64,000 nucleotides of DNA, taken from positions 2,168,501 through 2,232,500 of the forward strand of contig CM036760.1 in NCBI GenBank assembly GCA_020796225.1, in the 5' to 3' direction. The notes under the pieces were generated by a model. It worked only from the letters and a program-made list of their open reading frames with translations, searched no databases and had not been told where the DNA came from. Source of the stretch: Arion vulgaris (lineage: Eukaryota; Mollusca; Gastropoda; Stylommatophora; Arionidae). Within the stretch, counting starts at the first letter, position 1, and each line of letters starts with the position of its first letter. This document shows positions 1-11,729 of the stretch, one piece after another. The position numbers were made by a program, and so were the translations under genes.

Positions 1-589
1 TGTATACTCTTCGATATCTGTTGGGGGAGACTAAGCACCTATGGGTCTGCCTGCTGTGCAATGACGTTAATTTAGTAACCAATAACCAATCTCACTCAAA
101 ACAACTCAGACCAGATACACAAAGTTAGTTGCGATGCATATTATGAGAACCGCTGAGAGGAACACCACTAGCTAGTGGTTCGATCACGTCTGAGAAGGGT
201 GTGGTTCTACATTATAGAAACGCAGAGTAGATAAATATAGTCTGCATGCTAGACTTCTCGGGATGTCGGCAATAAATTGAATATATCACTTGTTTTACAA
301 CAGTACTGAATTTCATCATGGTAACAATATTACTGAAACACATACACAACATTTTTGAAAAAGAGGAGATGGGGGTTGGCTAGGAATGGAAATTGATTGG
401 GGAGTGCGGAGGGCGCGGGTATGAATCATAATAATTATAATAATACAACCTTTATTATTGATTGTTTGTCTTATAAAGAATAGTTGAAGGTAAAGCATCT
501 TTTATGAGAATGAAAAACACATTATGCGTGAATTCACAACCAATGACACTGCGAAAACGAATACTCCAGTGCTATATTGATGCTCGTGA
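1..589. other. No recognisable feature
   Basis: Unique-looking AT-rich sequence. I see no convincing coding run, tandem repeat or mobile-element homology before the LINE relic that starts near 590. Short open frames here read as low-complexity translations. Confidence 0.5.
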
Positions 590-1015
590 ATGTGTATTGA
601 TCCAATACGTCTGTATGACAGCGAATCATGGACAATGAATACACAATCAGTACGACCATTGGACGCAACAAAGATGTGGTTTTACAGAAGAAAGCTGAAA
701 ATTCCATGGACAGCGAAGAAAACAAATGAGGAGGTTTTAAATCAGGCCTGCACACAAAGAAACCTTATCAAAAGAATACGAATCCGACAATCAAGGTTCT
801 TCGGGCATATAATGAGAAGAGAAGGTTTGGAACATTTGGTGAGAACAGGTAAAATTCAGGGAAGGTGAGATCGCGGAAGACAGAGGGAGAAGATGTTGGA
901 TGGCCTAACATAATGGTTCGACAAAATATCGACGTCAGAACTGATTACATGCACCAAGCAAAGAGAGTTGTGGAGAGACATGGTTACCTTCGCCGGCATG
1001 ATTGATTGATTGTTT
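590..1015 (+). mobile_element. RTE-clade LINE, C-terminal end of ORF2 (truncated)
   Basis: The translation carries the post-RT tail typical of RTE-type non-LTR retrotransposons, in order: YDSESWTMN, FYRRKLKIPWTAKKTNEEVL, then RFFGHIMRREGLEHL and TGKIQGR. After a frameshift near 868 the reading continues as GRGRQREKMLDGLT and RELWRDMVTFAGMID. It ends in a (TGAT)n-like tail at about 1003-1014, a usual RTE 3' end. Only about 140 codons of a roughly 1,000-codon ORF remain, so this is a 5'-truncated dead copy. The same subfamily recurs at 8895-9195 (minus) and as the host of the satellites at 31040-38960. Confidence 0.85.
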
Positions 1016-1107
1016 TAAAACCCCCAGGAATTATGGGATTATTTCGCTCTTTTTTCCTGTTTTGTGGGGGTGGGTGAGGGGTGGGGACACCTGGCTTCTT
1101 TATAACC

Positions 1108-2075
1108 CAACTTCTCCAACAATTCTAGGCGTGTAGTGCTATGTTTAGTGTCTCAGAGACTCCTACAACTCTAGGCGTGTAGTGCTATGTTTAGTGTCTC
1201 AGAGACTCCTACAACACTCGGCGTGTAGTGCTATGTTTAGTGTCTCAGAGACTCCTACAACTCTAGGCGTGTAGTGCTATGTTTAGTGTCTCAGAGACTC
1301 CTACAACTCTAGGTAGTGCATGTTTAGTGCTAGAGACTTAACTAGCGTATGCATGTTTAGTGTCTGAGAGACTCCTACAACTCTAGCGACGTAGTAGTCA
1401 TAGGTGCTATGTTTAGTGTCTCAGAGACTCCTACAACTCTAGGCGTGTAGTGCTATGTTTAGTGTCTGAGAGACTCCTACAACCTAGCCCGGGTGCAGTT
1501 TAGTGCTAGAGACTCCTACAACTCTAGGCGTGTAGTGCTATGTTTAGTGTCTGAGAGACTCCTACAACTCTAGGCGTGTAGTGCTATGTTTAGTGTCTGA
1601 GAGACTCCTACAACTCTAGGCGTGTAGTGCTATGTTTAGTGTCTGAGAGACTCCTACAACTCTAGGCGGTAGTGCATGTTTAGTGTCTGAGAGACTCCTA
1701 CAACTCTAGGCGTGTAGTGCTATGTTTAGTGTCTCAGAGACTCCTACAACTCTAGGCGTGTAGTGCTATGTTTAGTGTCTGAGAGACTCCTACAACTCTA
1801 GGCGCGTAGTGCTATGTTTAGTGTCTGAGAGACTCCTACAACTCTAGGCGTGTAGTGCTATGTTTAGTGTCTCAGAGACTCCTACAACTCTAGGCGTGTA
1901 GTGCTATGTTTAGTGTCTCAGAGACTCCTACAACTCTAGGCGTGTAGTGCTATGTTTAGTGTCTGAGAGACTCCTACAACTCTAGGCGCGTAGTGCTATG
2001 TTTAGTGTCTGAGAGACTCCTACAACTCTAGGCGTGTAATGCTATGTTTAGTGTCTCAGAGACTCCTACAACTCT
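1108..2075. repeat. Tandem array, 46-bp unit, about 21 copies
   Basis: The unit contains TAGGCGTGTAGTGCTATG and the short palindrome-like core GTCTCAGAGAC, which alternates with GTCTGAGAGAC between copies. Most copies are nearly identical. A stretch near 1312-1400 and one near 1485-1510 have scattered base losses. The array follows about 100 bp after the RTE tail and passes directly into a 34-bp array. Confidence 0.95.
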
Positions 2076-2328
2076 AGTCACATTACTAAACCATTAGCCA
2101 GCGACTGCCCAACTGTCCCATTACTTTCTGATCAGCCAGCGCTGTACTGTCACATTACTTAACAATCAGCCAGCGCTGTACTGTCACATTACTTAACAAT
2201 CAGCCAGCGCTGTACAGTCACATTACTTAACCATCAGTCAGCGTTGTACAGTCACATTACTTAACCATCAGCCAACGCTGTACAGTCACATTACTTACCC
2301 ATCAGTCAGCGTTGTACAGTCACATTAG
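2076..2328. repeat. Tandem array, 34-bp unit, about 7 copies
   Basis: Unit built on GTCACATTACTTAACCATCA and GCCAGCGCTGTACA. The first two copies are diverged and the later ones close to consensus. It abuts the 46-bp array, sharing a TCTAGTCACATTAC junction, so the two arrays are directly adjacent with no spacer. Confidence 0.9.
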
Positions 2329-2567
2329 GTAGAAGAGTTAACGGTTGTGTGCTTTGTTAAATGATCTGAGGAACATTAGAACGCACTGAGCTTGGTAAGA
2401 GTGGTGATCGAATGACATATATATAAAAAAACAAAACTGAGACACTGTTCTCTGCAGATGTCTAAACAAATATTCGATATCGTCTTGACTTCTTGTAAAA
2501 CCATTGGGAAGAACATGCCTATATGACGGCGCGCGGTAACACAGCTAGTGACATCCATCATGTTGAG

Positions 2568-2710
2568 ATTAATTGATACATTGATTGATAAATATCATCA
2601 TTATCATTACACGTCTGTGAATAACTGTTTGTGATCTAATCGTTTTCTTACACAGGAAGATTGTCAGCGACAATGCACGGACTTCGTAGCAATAGCGATA
2701 CAATTTGGGG
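2568..2710 (-). mobile_element. SINE-like dispersed repeat family D, diverged copy
   Basis: One of five copies in the window (others at 12781, 45018, 45836, 54575). In minus orientation the family carries a conserved core that translates as SSCTAAEIFLCKKEIGANMV in better copies, and ends in an (AATC)n microsatellite. That tail type suggests mobilisation by an RTE-like LINE. No A or B box was seen. It may be the 3' end of an unrecognised LINE rather than a true SINE. Confidence 0.6.
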
Positions 2711-3689
2711 ATATTAGAAATGTGTGGAACTTTTATTTTTAATTCTAGTGAATTTTCCCCCGGCAGTGAAATGCTAGCGTATTCTTTTCTATTTGACATC
2801 ACCAATGTTTCGTTTCCATATTTAATTTGAACACATGATCTATGTTTTTGTCACTCCGATAGTTCTTTTTCAAATTAAGATTTGCACCACTGGGTCAAAA
2901 TAAAATTAATAAAGCTTACTAAAGCGGGATTTTGAGTGGGTTCATACATGGTGTCTTTCAGTGTCTCTGTTATTTCTGTGGTCGACTTTTTCCCTATATC
3001 CACTGTATCTGATTAGAATTTCCCGGTGAGGTGTGCTCTCTATTGACAAGACAATCTGAGTATATGGAAAACTCATTTCATGTTATTGTTTCTGTATGAA
3101 GTTTAGTGTTGATGATGTACCCACATTTTGCTGAAGTCTTCATTCTTCAAAAGACTTGTTCTTGCTAACCCCTTCCCCCACCCCCACTCCCAGAACTCTG
3201 TGTAAACACACCATCTATGTCCTCACTGTTTTCTTCTGTCGTTTGATTTTAAAATCCACGGTTGACACATTAAGTATAATATCAGGAGAAACACCGTATT
3301 GTAAAAATATATGTTAGTGTTGAATGTTGATAATATAAAATTGGTGTCATTTATTCTATGATTTGATTTGTTTTATTGCATCCTTGCTGGATTTCTTTAA
3401 TTATTCTGCCACAGTTGCTCACAATCTGCATTAACTCTGGTTTAAAATATGTTTTAATCTGCAAAAATGAATAAGTTTGGTAACATGTTACAGAGCAGTC
3501 ACTCAACTCTTCGATTCTCACTTTAATGTTCGCACTTCAATCTAATAGATATACATGTACTACTAGACAAAGCCAAAATGAGAAGTTGCAGTTCGCAAAA
3601 TGACTTTTGAAATATGCCAAGCTAAATAATTAGCACCGGATGTAACTGAAGAACAGGCAATGCATTTTTAAAGATATACGACTATCATG
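2711..3689. other. No recognisable feature
   Basis: AT-rich, non-repetitive sequence. I see no transposon motif and no open frame with protein-like composition on either strand. Confidence 0.5.
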
Positions 3690-4306
3690 TGTACTAGAAA
3701 GAAGGAGGGTACATCCACACGATGAATTCCCTTTGTACTAGAAAGAAGGAGGGTACAGCCAGACGATGAATTCCCCTTGTACTAGAAAGAAGGAGGGTAC
3801 ATCAACAAGATGAATTCCACTTGTACTAGAAAGAAGGAGGGTACATCAACAAGATGAATTCCACTTGTACTAGAAAGAAGGAGGGTACAGCAACAAGATG
3901 AATTCCACTTGTACTAGAAAGAAGGAGGGTACAGCAACAAGATGAATTCCCTTTGTACTAGAAAGAAGGAGGGTACAGCAACAAGATGAATTCCACTTGT
4001 ACTAGAAAGAAGGAGGGTACAGCCAGACGATGAATTCCCCTTGTACTAGAAAGAAGGAGGGTACAGCAACAAGATGAATTCCACTTGTACTAGAAAGAAG
4101 GAGGGTACAGCAACAAGATGAATTCCCTTTGTACTAGAAAGAAGGATGGTACAGCAACAAGATGAATTCCACTTGTACTAGAAAGAAGGAGGGTACAGCA
4201 ACAAGATGAATTCCCTTTGTACTAGAAAGAAGGAGGGTACAGCAACAAGATGAATTCCACTTGTACTAAAAAGAAGGAGGGTACAGCAACAAGATGAATT
4301 CCACTT
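3690..4306. repeat. Tandem array, 44-bp unit, about 14 copies
   Basis: Unit contains GTACTAGAAAGAAGGAGGGT followed by ACAGCAACAAGATGAATTCC. Two unit subtypes differ in the segment after GGTACA (CCAGACGATG versus CAACAAGATG) and are interspersed, which points to repeated unequal exchange rather than one expansion. Confidence 0.95.
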
Positions 4307-4874
4307 TCTCCAGCCAACAACAATTATGTCATTATTACAAACGTCACAGTAAGATTGAAAATGAACTAACACAAATCCTTGTTAATGACACCCCATTGTT
4401 CTTATTTCTCTGTAACCAAAGCTTGATACTCATTGTTGTGTGCTTGTTTGTTGTTTTCTTTCATTCTTAATAATCCTAATCAACTAATGTGTGTGATCTG
4501 TGTTTGTTTGTGCTGTGACCGTCAATGCATTGCTCTCCCGTAGACTCACACAACATGTAGAATAGACACACCTGAATGTCAGCTAAATTGTATGGCATAA
4601 TATCTAACATTGTGCACATTTGTACCGAGGTTAACTGTGAGATTTTATAAATAGAAGAAACAAACATTTAAACTACCAAATCTAGATTTATTTGACAGCA
4701 TGATATTAGATCTGATTGATCTAGTCATACCATCAGAGGTGACTCATGCTAGAAATGGTTATAATTCAATTGTGGTTTGTACTGAAAAATCCTTACAAAT
4801 TAGATATATTAAACTTCTGATGGTAAGGTCGCTCTGAACGATGTAACACAATACTATGGGTAGTATTTAAAATG
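4307..4874. other. No recognisable feature
   Basis: Unique-looking AT-rich spacer between two arrays. A 63-codon open frame at 4476-4667 on the minus strand has no recognisable motif and I do not call it a gene. Confidence 0.5.
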
Positions 4875-5312
4875 ATTTTCTCACATAACTCTGGTAGCTT
4901 TCTATACATAACTCTGAGCTTCTTATACATAACTCTGGTAGTTTCTCATACATAACTCTGTAGCTTTTCTCATACATAACTCTGGTAGCTTTCCATACAT
5001 AACTCTGGTAGGTATTCTCACATAACTCTGGTAGCTTTCTCATACATAACTCTGGTAGGTATTCTCATACATAACTCTGGAGCTTTTCAACTGAGCTTCT
5101 CATAACCTGTAGTTCTAACAGCTTCACAAACCTGAGGTTTACATAACCTGTGGTTTCACATAACCTAGCTTTCACAAACCTGAGCTCAACATAACTGAGC
5201 TTTCAAACCTGTTCACATAACTTGAGTTTACAACCTGAGTAAAACTGTAGGTATTTAAATAACTGTAGGATTCTTACACTGAGCTTCATAACAATTACAT
5301 AACCTAGTGTTC
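4875..5312. repeat. Degenerate tandem array, about 24-bp unit
   Basis: Unit CATAACTCTGGTAGCTTTCT plus ATA. The first 200 bp are regular. From about 5090 onward the copies lose single bases and shorten progressively. Decay is almost entirely by deletion, which is unlike normal substitution drift. Confidence 0.8.
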
Positions 5313-5587
5313 TATAGACAATATAAGGAAATTTTGAATATTAGTACATGTTATGTTGTCTGTGAATTATAGATCTGAATGATATAGAACATGAAGAAGA
5401 AAAGCTTGTATTGAAATATAAACAGTTTGTAATGTTGGACAACAATACGGTTTAGAGAATATTACAGATAGAATGTGGACATAAATTTATGAACGTGTTT
5501 TAGGTATTGTCAATAGCAGATCGGTATGTGTGAGCAGTAACTGGGAATTTATTTAAAGCACACACACAGTAGCAGATCCAACATACG

Positions 5588-5858
5588 ATTACACTATCGT
5601 CCGTGTGTTGTCGGGGCTCGAAAGGGGAGCAAAGAATAGTAACACTGCGACATAAAAGGCATGTCGTAAGAGGCAACTGATGTAGAAGCCTAGGGAAGCT
5701 ACCCTAATAATGAAAGCGTCACACAGAAATCGGATGTGTTGTCTTAATTGTAGAGGCATGACTGGTACAACGTACATACGCTCTTAGGTTTAAGTAACAA
5801 ACAAATCACAAACATTGAGTTATAAGTGGTCGACATTGAGCGTTCCAAGAAGAAGATT
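5588..5858 (+). mobile_element. SINE-like dispersed repeat family A
   Basis: About 260 bp with the core GGCATGTCGTAAGAGGC, a middle block ending near GAAATCGGATGTG, and a GCGTTCCAAGAAGAAG tail, that is an (AAG)n 3' end. Copies: here, 8250-8422 (minus), 11730-11940 (minus), 22845-23102 (plus), 39832-40093 (plus). No clear RNA polymerase III A and B boxes, so the origin of its head is unknown. Copies differ by substitutions and small indels, indicating an old family. Confidence 0.75.
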
Positions 5859-5869
5859 ACACGAATCTC

Positions 5870-6122
5870 TAGCAGCTAAGTTGTACCAGCTTACACTGTT
5901 GATATCTGTAACAGCTAAGTTGTACCAGCTTACACTGTTGATATCTGTAACAGCTAAGTTGTACCAGCTTACAGTGTTATATCTGTAATAGCTAAGTTGT
6001 ACCAGCTTACAGTGTTATATCTGTAGCTGCTAAGTTGTACCAACTTACAGTGTTATATCTGTAGCAGCTAAGTTGTACCAGCTTACACTGATGATATCTG
6101 TAACAGCCAAGTTGTACCTAAG
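5870..6122. repeat. Tandem array, 39-bp unit (some 36-bp), about 6.5 copies
   Basis: Unit CAGCTAAGTTGTACCAGCTT followed by ACACTGTTGATATCTGTAA. Three middle copies lack GAT and are 36 bp. It lies immediately upstream of an RTE tail. Confidence 0.9.
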
Positions 6123-6136
6123 TTTAAAACTGACTG

Positions 6137-6390
6137 ATGCTACAAATAAGAAAGAGAAAATTGAGATATTTTGAACAAATAAAGAGACACGAAGGGCTGG
6201 AGAAGACCATCATGGAAGGAGGCATACCGGTAAAGAGAAGGAGAGGAAGACCACGGAGAAGATGAATTCAGGATGTAGCTGATGGTTTGAACATGACGTA
6301 TGCAGAGGCGGGACATCTGGCCTATGAGAGAGAGATACATTTCGAAGGACTGTTGGAATGGCAAAGTTTTGCTCCGAACAAGTAGTGTCT
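6137..6390 (+). mobile_element. RTE-clade LINE C-terminal tail
   Basis: Reads as RKRKLRYFEQIKRHEGLEKT, then GGIPVKRRRGRPRRR, then DVADGLNMTYAEAG and AYERERHFEGLLEW. This is the usual order of the RTE tail: a FGH-like box, a basic GRPR box and a terminal R-x-R-x-x-W box. One in-frame stop falls after the GRPR box. It is 5' truncated and a different subfamily from the copy at 590. Confidence 0.8.
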
Positions 6391-6445
6391 GTGTTAATTG
6401 GGTATACGTATCCAGTCGGTAATCTATGTTCTGGATGCTACATAC

Positions 6446-7025
6446 TTGTTGTATGGCCACCTCTGCTCAGCCCAGCCACCACTGGCCACGTTTAAATCTA
6501 TTACCGTTTGCTAGTTTATTGTGTAATGTATGTGTTAAATCTTGAGTGATTTTAAGGAAGGCAACTGTTCTAGGCAGGGCAATTGTTCTGTTTATGTCTG
6601 GATGGTCCAGTAGACATCTCACTGTTCAACATACTGTGCTCTTGGTGTTGTTAAGTATGATGCGCATCGTTTTGTTCTGTATCTTTTCTACCCTGTTGAT
6701 TTGTGTCTTTCTGAGTATGAGCATTGTCAATACGTATTTCACGACAGAGAGGATCAACTCTTGATAGAGAATGACTAGAAGACGTTGGCCGGTAACATGA
6801 CCGATAGTCAGATTCTAGCTCGTGCGATCGTGATACCCACATGTGCCTTATATTGTAAACTTCTGTTAAACTGTACTCCTAGATACTTCATCGTGTTAGT
6901 CCTAGGTATTTCCTTCAAATCCATATGTATGGCCGCGGTAGTTGTCCTCACTAAGTGGTTGTTGAGGGAGAACCATGTTACAGTAGCTTTTGCAGTTTTG
7001 ATTTATGTGCTAGATGTAATCAACG
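6446..7025 (-). mobile_element. I/Jockey-type LINE fragment, RT thumb and post-RT region
   Basis: Read on the minus strand from about 7020, the frame gives NTMKYLGVQFNRSL followed by HVGITIARAR (thumb). After a frameshift it gives VVKYVLTMLILRKTQINRVE and KIQNKTMRIILNNTKS, then IALPRTVAFLKI and GNRFKRGQWW. This is the segment between the reverse transcriptase and RNase H of I/Jockey-type LINEs. Several frameshifts and stops make it a relic. It lies head-to-head against the plus-strand RTE tail at 6137-6390. Confidence 0.8.
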
Positions 7026-7090
7026 CATATAGATTGCATATCAACGCATATAGATCGAACTACCACAATTGCAATCTAAGTATACGATTT

Positions 7091-7345
7091 ACATTGCACT
7101 GGCGCATGCTGGGATATGTACATTGCACTGGCACATGCTGGGATATGTACATTGCACTAGCGCATGCTGGGATATGTACATTGCACTGGTGCATTCTGGG
7201 ATATTTAAATTGTACTGGTGCATGCTGGAATATGTACATTGCACTGGTGCATGCTGGAATATTTACATTGCACTGGCGCATGCTGGGATATTTACATTGC
7301 ACTGGTGCATGCTGAGATATGTACATTGTACTGGTGCATGATGGG
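7091..7345. repeat. Tandem array, 29-bp unit, about 9 copies
   Basis: Unit CATTGCACTGGTGCATGCTG plus GGATATGTA. Because 29 is not a multiple of three, the unit reads open in several frames on both strands and gives spurious frames up to 176 codons (6785-7315). Those are not genes. Confidence 0.95.
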
Positions 7346-7888
7346 AACCTAGAACGCACATTTAGTTGAAAGATATAACTTGAAAATCGAGCAGCTTAAT
7401 GCCGACATCCATATTGTTGCAGTTTTTGAACAGATAAATCCCCACATTGGATTTATAATTGATTGAAAGATTGATCTGTGAAGTATGAGATGATTCATTG
7501 GAAGAAATCAATATATATTTTATATTTATGAAATCTTATATTTATAAGATTGTATTGATAAAGTGCCGCCAAGTAGTTTGAGAAATGTTCTGTAGTTTAT
7601 CCTCTCTCTACCCGATTACATGAGAAGCCAAGGTGAATGTCGTCTGGGTGTATACAAAACTACAGTGAAATGTTGGGGAAAAAACAGCATGCTCCTCAGC
7701 AATCCATATCAAGGTGCTGCGGAATGTCAGGGAAGAATTACCCAAACCGTAGGTTTGCACAATTATATCGAACCACTAGCATATCTAGCTTACATCTCTC
7801 CAAATCTATGTTTACCGCGTATCGTGACAGTAATATTGATTTCATGAAAGTATAGTATTCTCAACTATCAGTAGCAACATATTGATTC
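7346..7888. other. No recognisable feature
   Basis: Unique-looking sequence with a very AT-rich patch near 7505-7550. Two overlapping open frames at 7620-7855 have no recognisable motif. Confidence 0.45.
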
Positions 7889-8155
7889 ATATAAATACAC
7901 ACCATATAAATGCACACCATATAAATGCACACCATATAAATGCACACCATATAAATGCACACCATATAAATGCACACCATATAAATGCACACCATATAAA
8001 TGCACACATATAAATGCATCACCATTAAATAACCTATCATAAATGACACCATATAATGCACATCATATAAATGCACACTCATATAAATGCACACCATATA
8101 AATGCACACCATATAAATGCACACCATATAAATGCACACCATATAAATACACACC
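7889..8155. repeat. Tandem array, 15-bp unit, about 17 copies
   Basis: Unit ATAAATGCACACCAT. Two clean blocks flank a ragged centre at about 8005-8075 with base losses. The 15-bp period keeps all frames open and gives a 105-codon minus-strand frame (MVCIY repeats) that I regard as an artefact. Confidence 0.95.
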
Positions 8156-8249
8156 AAATAACTGAAGAGAAGAAGCAAATAATAGAATGCATTTCTTCAT
8201 TGTCTTCGTACGCTCATATCGACCACTCATGTACACATCACTTTGTGAT

Positions 8250-8422
8250 TTGTATGATCCCAGCCTAAGAGCGATTCTACATTGTGCCAGTTATACGCCT
8301 ACAAGAAGGCCAACACATCCGATGTCTGCGAGGCTTTATATTGAATATGGTAGCATCCCTTGGCTGGGTTGCCTCGTAGGTCACAGTATTACTATTCTTT
8401 ATTTCCTAGGAGCCCTGCAAAC
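8250..8422 (-). mobile_element. SINE-like dispersed repeat family A, truncated
   Basis: The reverse complement matches the family A middle block (TGCTGGC...CGCAT region, then CATGTCGT-like head with losses). The (AAG)n tail end is missing, so the copy is truncated at its 3' side. Confidence 0.6.
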
Positions 8423-8452
8423 ATGGGCGATAGAATGACGTACATGTATGCA

Positions 8453-8508
8453 ACATATTGTCAACAACAACATATTGTCAACAACAACATATTGTCAACA
8501 ACAACAAT
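8453..8508. repeat. Short tandem repeat, 17-bp unit, 3 copies
   Basis: CATATTGTCAACAACAA repeated three times and then degrading to (CAA)n. It directly adjoins the 3' end of SINE B copy 1, so it may be an expanded SINE tail or target. Confidence 0.85.
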
Positions 8509-8536
8509 AACTACAAGAGAAAGATGTACCACTTAC

Positions 8537-8745
8537 ATTTTTTCGATCCAGAAGCACTTGTGCTTTCAGCTGTTCGGCTCGGTGTCATGGACATCGTAAC
8601 CCTTTGGATTAGTGCCACAAATACCTTAAATCTGGAGAACATGTGGCTTTTCTACCAGACCGAGGAATTGAACCGCACTCACATGGGGCTTGTCACCCGT
8701 CGTCCAGCGCGCTACGAACATGCTGGGCAGGCGGGCTCATGGTTA
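8537..8745 (-). mobile_element. tRNA-derived SINE family B, copy 1
   Basis: About 205 bp. The minus strand has a tRNA-like head with A-box-like TAGCGCGCTGGA and B-box-like GGTTCAATTCC. A body follows with GGTTACGATGTCCATGACAC, then a 3' end of CAAGTGCTTCTGGATCGAAA plus A-rich tail. Four copies in the window (21200, 22025 and 24825 on plus). Box spacing fits an RNA polymerase III promoter. The open frames here (8458-8835 and others) are translations of the SINE, not genes. Confidence 0.85.
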
Positions 8746-8894
8746 TATAAAGCTTATGATAACAAAAAGTATACACTGAATCTTCCATTAACAACAAAAA
8801 GTGTATCACTAGAAGACATGTACATTTGTATCTAAATATGAATAATTCAAATGATATGAATTCATTCAACAATATATATGTTGAGCTAACTTAT

Positions 8895-9195
8895 TAAATA
8901 CCATTCATGTGTCTATGTCTTCTGTCTCGTCTACCCTCGATTTTACCGGTTGTCACATTGTGTTCTAAACCTCCCTTTCTCATCACATGCCGAAAAATGA
9001 TGACTGCCTCTTTCTTATATTGATGATAAGCCTTCTGTGTCTTGACCTCATTAGCACTTTCACATTAGTAATTTTAGCAGTCCATGGGATTCTCATCGTT
9101 CTTCTGTAAAACCACAACCGCCGTAGTCGTGTACACATGTGTGCCAACCACAGCACAGTGGCATTTGTGACAAATACGTGCACTATGTTGCCAAA
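8895..9195 (-). mobile_element. RTE-clade LINE C-terminal fragment
   Basis: The minus strand reads WFYRRTMRIPWTAKITNVKVL (first 20 residues diagnostic), then INIRKRQSSFFGM. With frameshifts it continues toward KGRFRTQCDNR and a TRQKT basic box. It belongs to the same subfamily as the tail at 590-1015 and is a short dead fragment. Confidence 0.8.
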
Positions 9196-10732
9196 CATAA
9201 AATTAGGCAGTTTGTTTTTAAATCAACTAAAACGTTATCTTTAGGACACAAGCTACTCAGCTTTTTGCAGTCATCATGGTTATCTTTGTGATTTTTGGAT
9301 ATGTCTTAAATACTATTTATCCAATGTGCTCTAGTTTCCCAGCATTTTTCATACAAGCTGCATCATTATGACACTGCATGAGTTTAATGGTGCTATTAGT
9401 TAATCTATCTGCGCTGCTACCATATTACTATAAAAATTATAATCCGTTAATGCAAAGTCATGATTTTTCATATATAATTAGCTAAAAAATCGTATACATG
9501 CCTAGTTTAAAAATGTAATTAAAATACACAACTACATATTTTTTGCAAATTAAAGATAGTATCTTGTACAAAATTGGATGTATTACCTAAAAATTTTTAA
9601 ACAACTCAAATTAAATTTTTGTAAAGAAAAATTGTTAAATGTAGGGGTTCGGTACTATTTAGAATTACGATTTCATGGAATAACACTCTTAAAGTTTAGC
9701 AGTAAACAAACTACATATGGTAATAATCAAATAAGTAATCATCATCCACTAATTTCTCATAAACAACACTTTTGTCATTCTAACAGTACTTCGAAATTGT
9801 TATTACTCATACGCCTCTGCAGACGTGTTAAACTCAGATCTCTAGAAACATTTCTTCCAAAGTCTCGATTGCTTCCCAAAGGAAACGAGCTGAATTCCTA
9901 TGAAGCAAGATGGCGATCATCTCACCTGCCCGTCACAGAAGCTAGTAAGAAAGTATAATAGTAATTGCATTAGGAATCTCATGGCATCAATAGCCACACT
10001 AGCAACTAAACGTAGACAATATATGTTCAGAACATAATCACAATATATATGAGAACATACAATATATTTTCAGAACATACAATGTTGCTAAAAGGATGTT
10101 GCTAAAGGGATTACCAAATAGGCAAACATAGATTGATTAATAAACAATATCACAATGTCATGTTAGTCCGCTGGGCGCTGCTGAATTTGTTGAGGCCGAG
10201 ATCGGTGTACATATGAACGTGTCCGGTGCTATCATGACAAACCTCATAATAACTGATAACTGAATGTTGGTAACTCAGAGATGTATCCCTGTAACAATTT
10301 TTCGAAGAATGTCGAAAACAAACTTCAACAATATGAATTGTATGCTGATGCCAGAATCACTAGTTGATCTGTTGCATTTACCATGGAAACTAATCTGTAC
10401 AGAACCCAGGACAACATTGAATGTGCCATGTTATTCAGCCAGAAAACTTGTCTCCTGATATAATATTATTATCTCACAGAAGGAAGGAACGATGAAAACA
10501 AAACACTAGTAAAATATGTCAACCAATAGTCTGGTAATGCATATAATCCAAGTATATGTATGAGATTGTTAAACGTGTATATACGAGTCTTCTGGTCTTA
10601 TTGTCATGCTTAATGAAACAAGACAGTCCCTTGTGATGGTGTCTGTCCAGGTTTAGATCCAGACACGACATACATCTTGCACGACTATTAATCGATGACG
10701 CACATTACCGATTTGATCCATTATCTACTCAG
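9196..10732. other. AT-rich region, no recognised element
   Basis: Long AT-rich stretch. A 126-codon plus-strand frame at 9578-9958 (start MYYLKIFKQLKLNF, end TEASKKV) has mixed composition but no family I recognise. A 64-codon frame at 10264-10458 is similar. Short duplications of CAGAACATA and ATATATG occur at 10020-10085. I see no splice-bounded exon structure that would raise either frame to a gene. Confidence 0.35.
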
Positions 10733-11059
10733 CTACATTTGAAGTATATACCAGGCACTCTGATTTTTCAGCTCTGTGATTACACCTTGTTGAATTATTT
10801 CCTTTATTTTACCGAACACTGGTTCTAAGTTTTCGTCTTGCTTTGTGTCGATATTTTTGTTATTAAACGCATTTTTCCCATGACAAATGTACATCTTAAT
10901 GTAGAACTTGTCATAGATGTGTTGTCTTCCGTTGTTCATGAGTTGGATAGTCACAAATTTGAAACCGAAGTTGCAATCTTTCTTTAGTGGATTGCTATCC
11001 ACAATCTGGTTCAGGCATGATACTAAATCTTCATACTCAACAATAATCAACAATAACAT
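10733..11059 (-). CDS. Hypothetical ORF, 108 codons, unrecognised
   Basis: Open frame starting MLLLIIVEYEDLVSCLNQIV and ending SAWYILQM. Composition looks protein-like (mixed charged and hydrophobic residues, including KIKEIIQQGVITELKN, which could form a helix) and is not a repeat translation. There is no signal, motif or family I recognise. It could be one exon, a fragment of an unknown transposon ORF, or chance. It ends next to an AT-rich array. Confidence 0.2.
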   Translation of the reverse strand: MLLLIIVEYEDLVSCLNQIVDSNPLKKDCNFGFKFVTIQLMNNGRQHIYDKFYIKMYICHGKNAFNNKNIDTKQDENLEPVFGKIKEIIQQGVITELKNQSAWYILQM

Positions 11060-11063
11060 AGAT

Positions 11064-11405
11064 TGTATATTTTAACTTTATATAATTAAAGTATATTTTA
11101 CTTTATACAATTGAAGAATATTTTACTTTATACAATTAAATATTATATTTTAACTTTATACAATTAAAGTATATTTTACTTTATACAATTAAAGTATATT
11201 TTAACTTTATACAATTAAAGTATATTTTACTTTATACAATTGAAGTATTAAAAAAGTATATTTTAACTTTATACAATTAAAGTATATTTTAACTTTATAC
11301 AATTAAAGTATATTTTACTTTATACAATTAAAGTATATTTTAACTTTATACAATTGAGAATATTTTAACTTTATATAATTGAAGAATATTTTAACTTTAT
11401 ACTAT
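11064..11405. repeat. AT-rich tandem array, 25/26-bp unit, about 13 copies
   Basis: Unit TTTTAACTTTATACAATTAA plus AGTATA, with or without one A (TTTTACTTT versus TTTTAACTTT). Units of the two lengths are intermixed. Confidence 0.92.
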
Positions 11406-11729
11406 TGGAAGACAGAGCTGATAATAGTTTCTTATCTATTAACAATAAATTTGTAGTTATTTAACAAATAATAGTCAACTATTCAAGTTATTGGACATAA
11501 ATTTTCAATCAGTGTCCGTGAATTCAGTTTTATTTCACTCATTGTCAGCTGGAGGCAGACGAGGACATGTTATTTATGTAAAACATTTTTTTCCCCACAA
11601 CTGTCTTGATACATTTGATTCCTTACATGAGAGTGTTGAATTACATAATCTTGATGTAACAAGTCGTTATCAAGTATGGTGAATCTAATATTTGTACGCT
11701 CATGTTGACCAACTCTATAATGCAGATAA

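Noticed and set aside
6785..7359. 176-codon frame and overlapping opposite-strand frames
   Set aside because: Part is the complement of a LINE relic and part is a 29-bp array. Neither is a coding unit on the plus strand.
8187..8835. Overlapping small ORFs of 79 to 125 codons
   Set aside because: They are translations of a family A element, a 17-bp repeat and SINE B copy 1.
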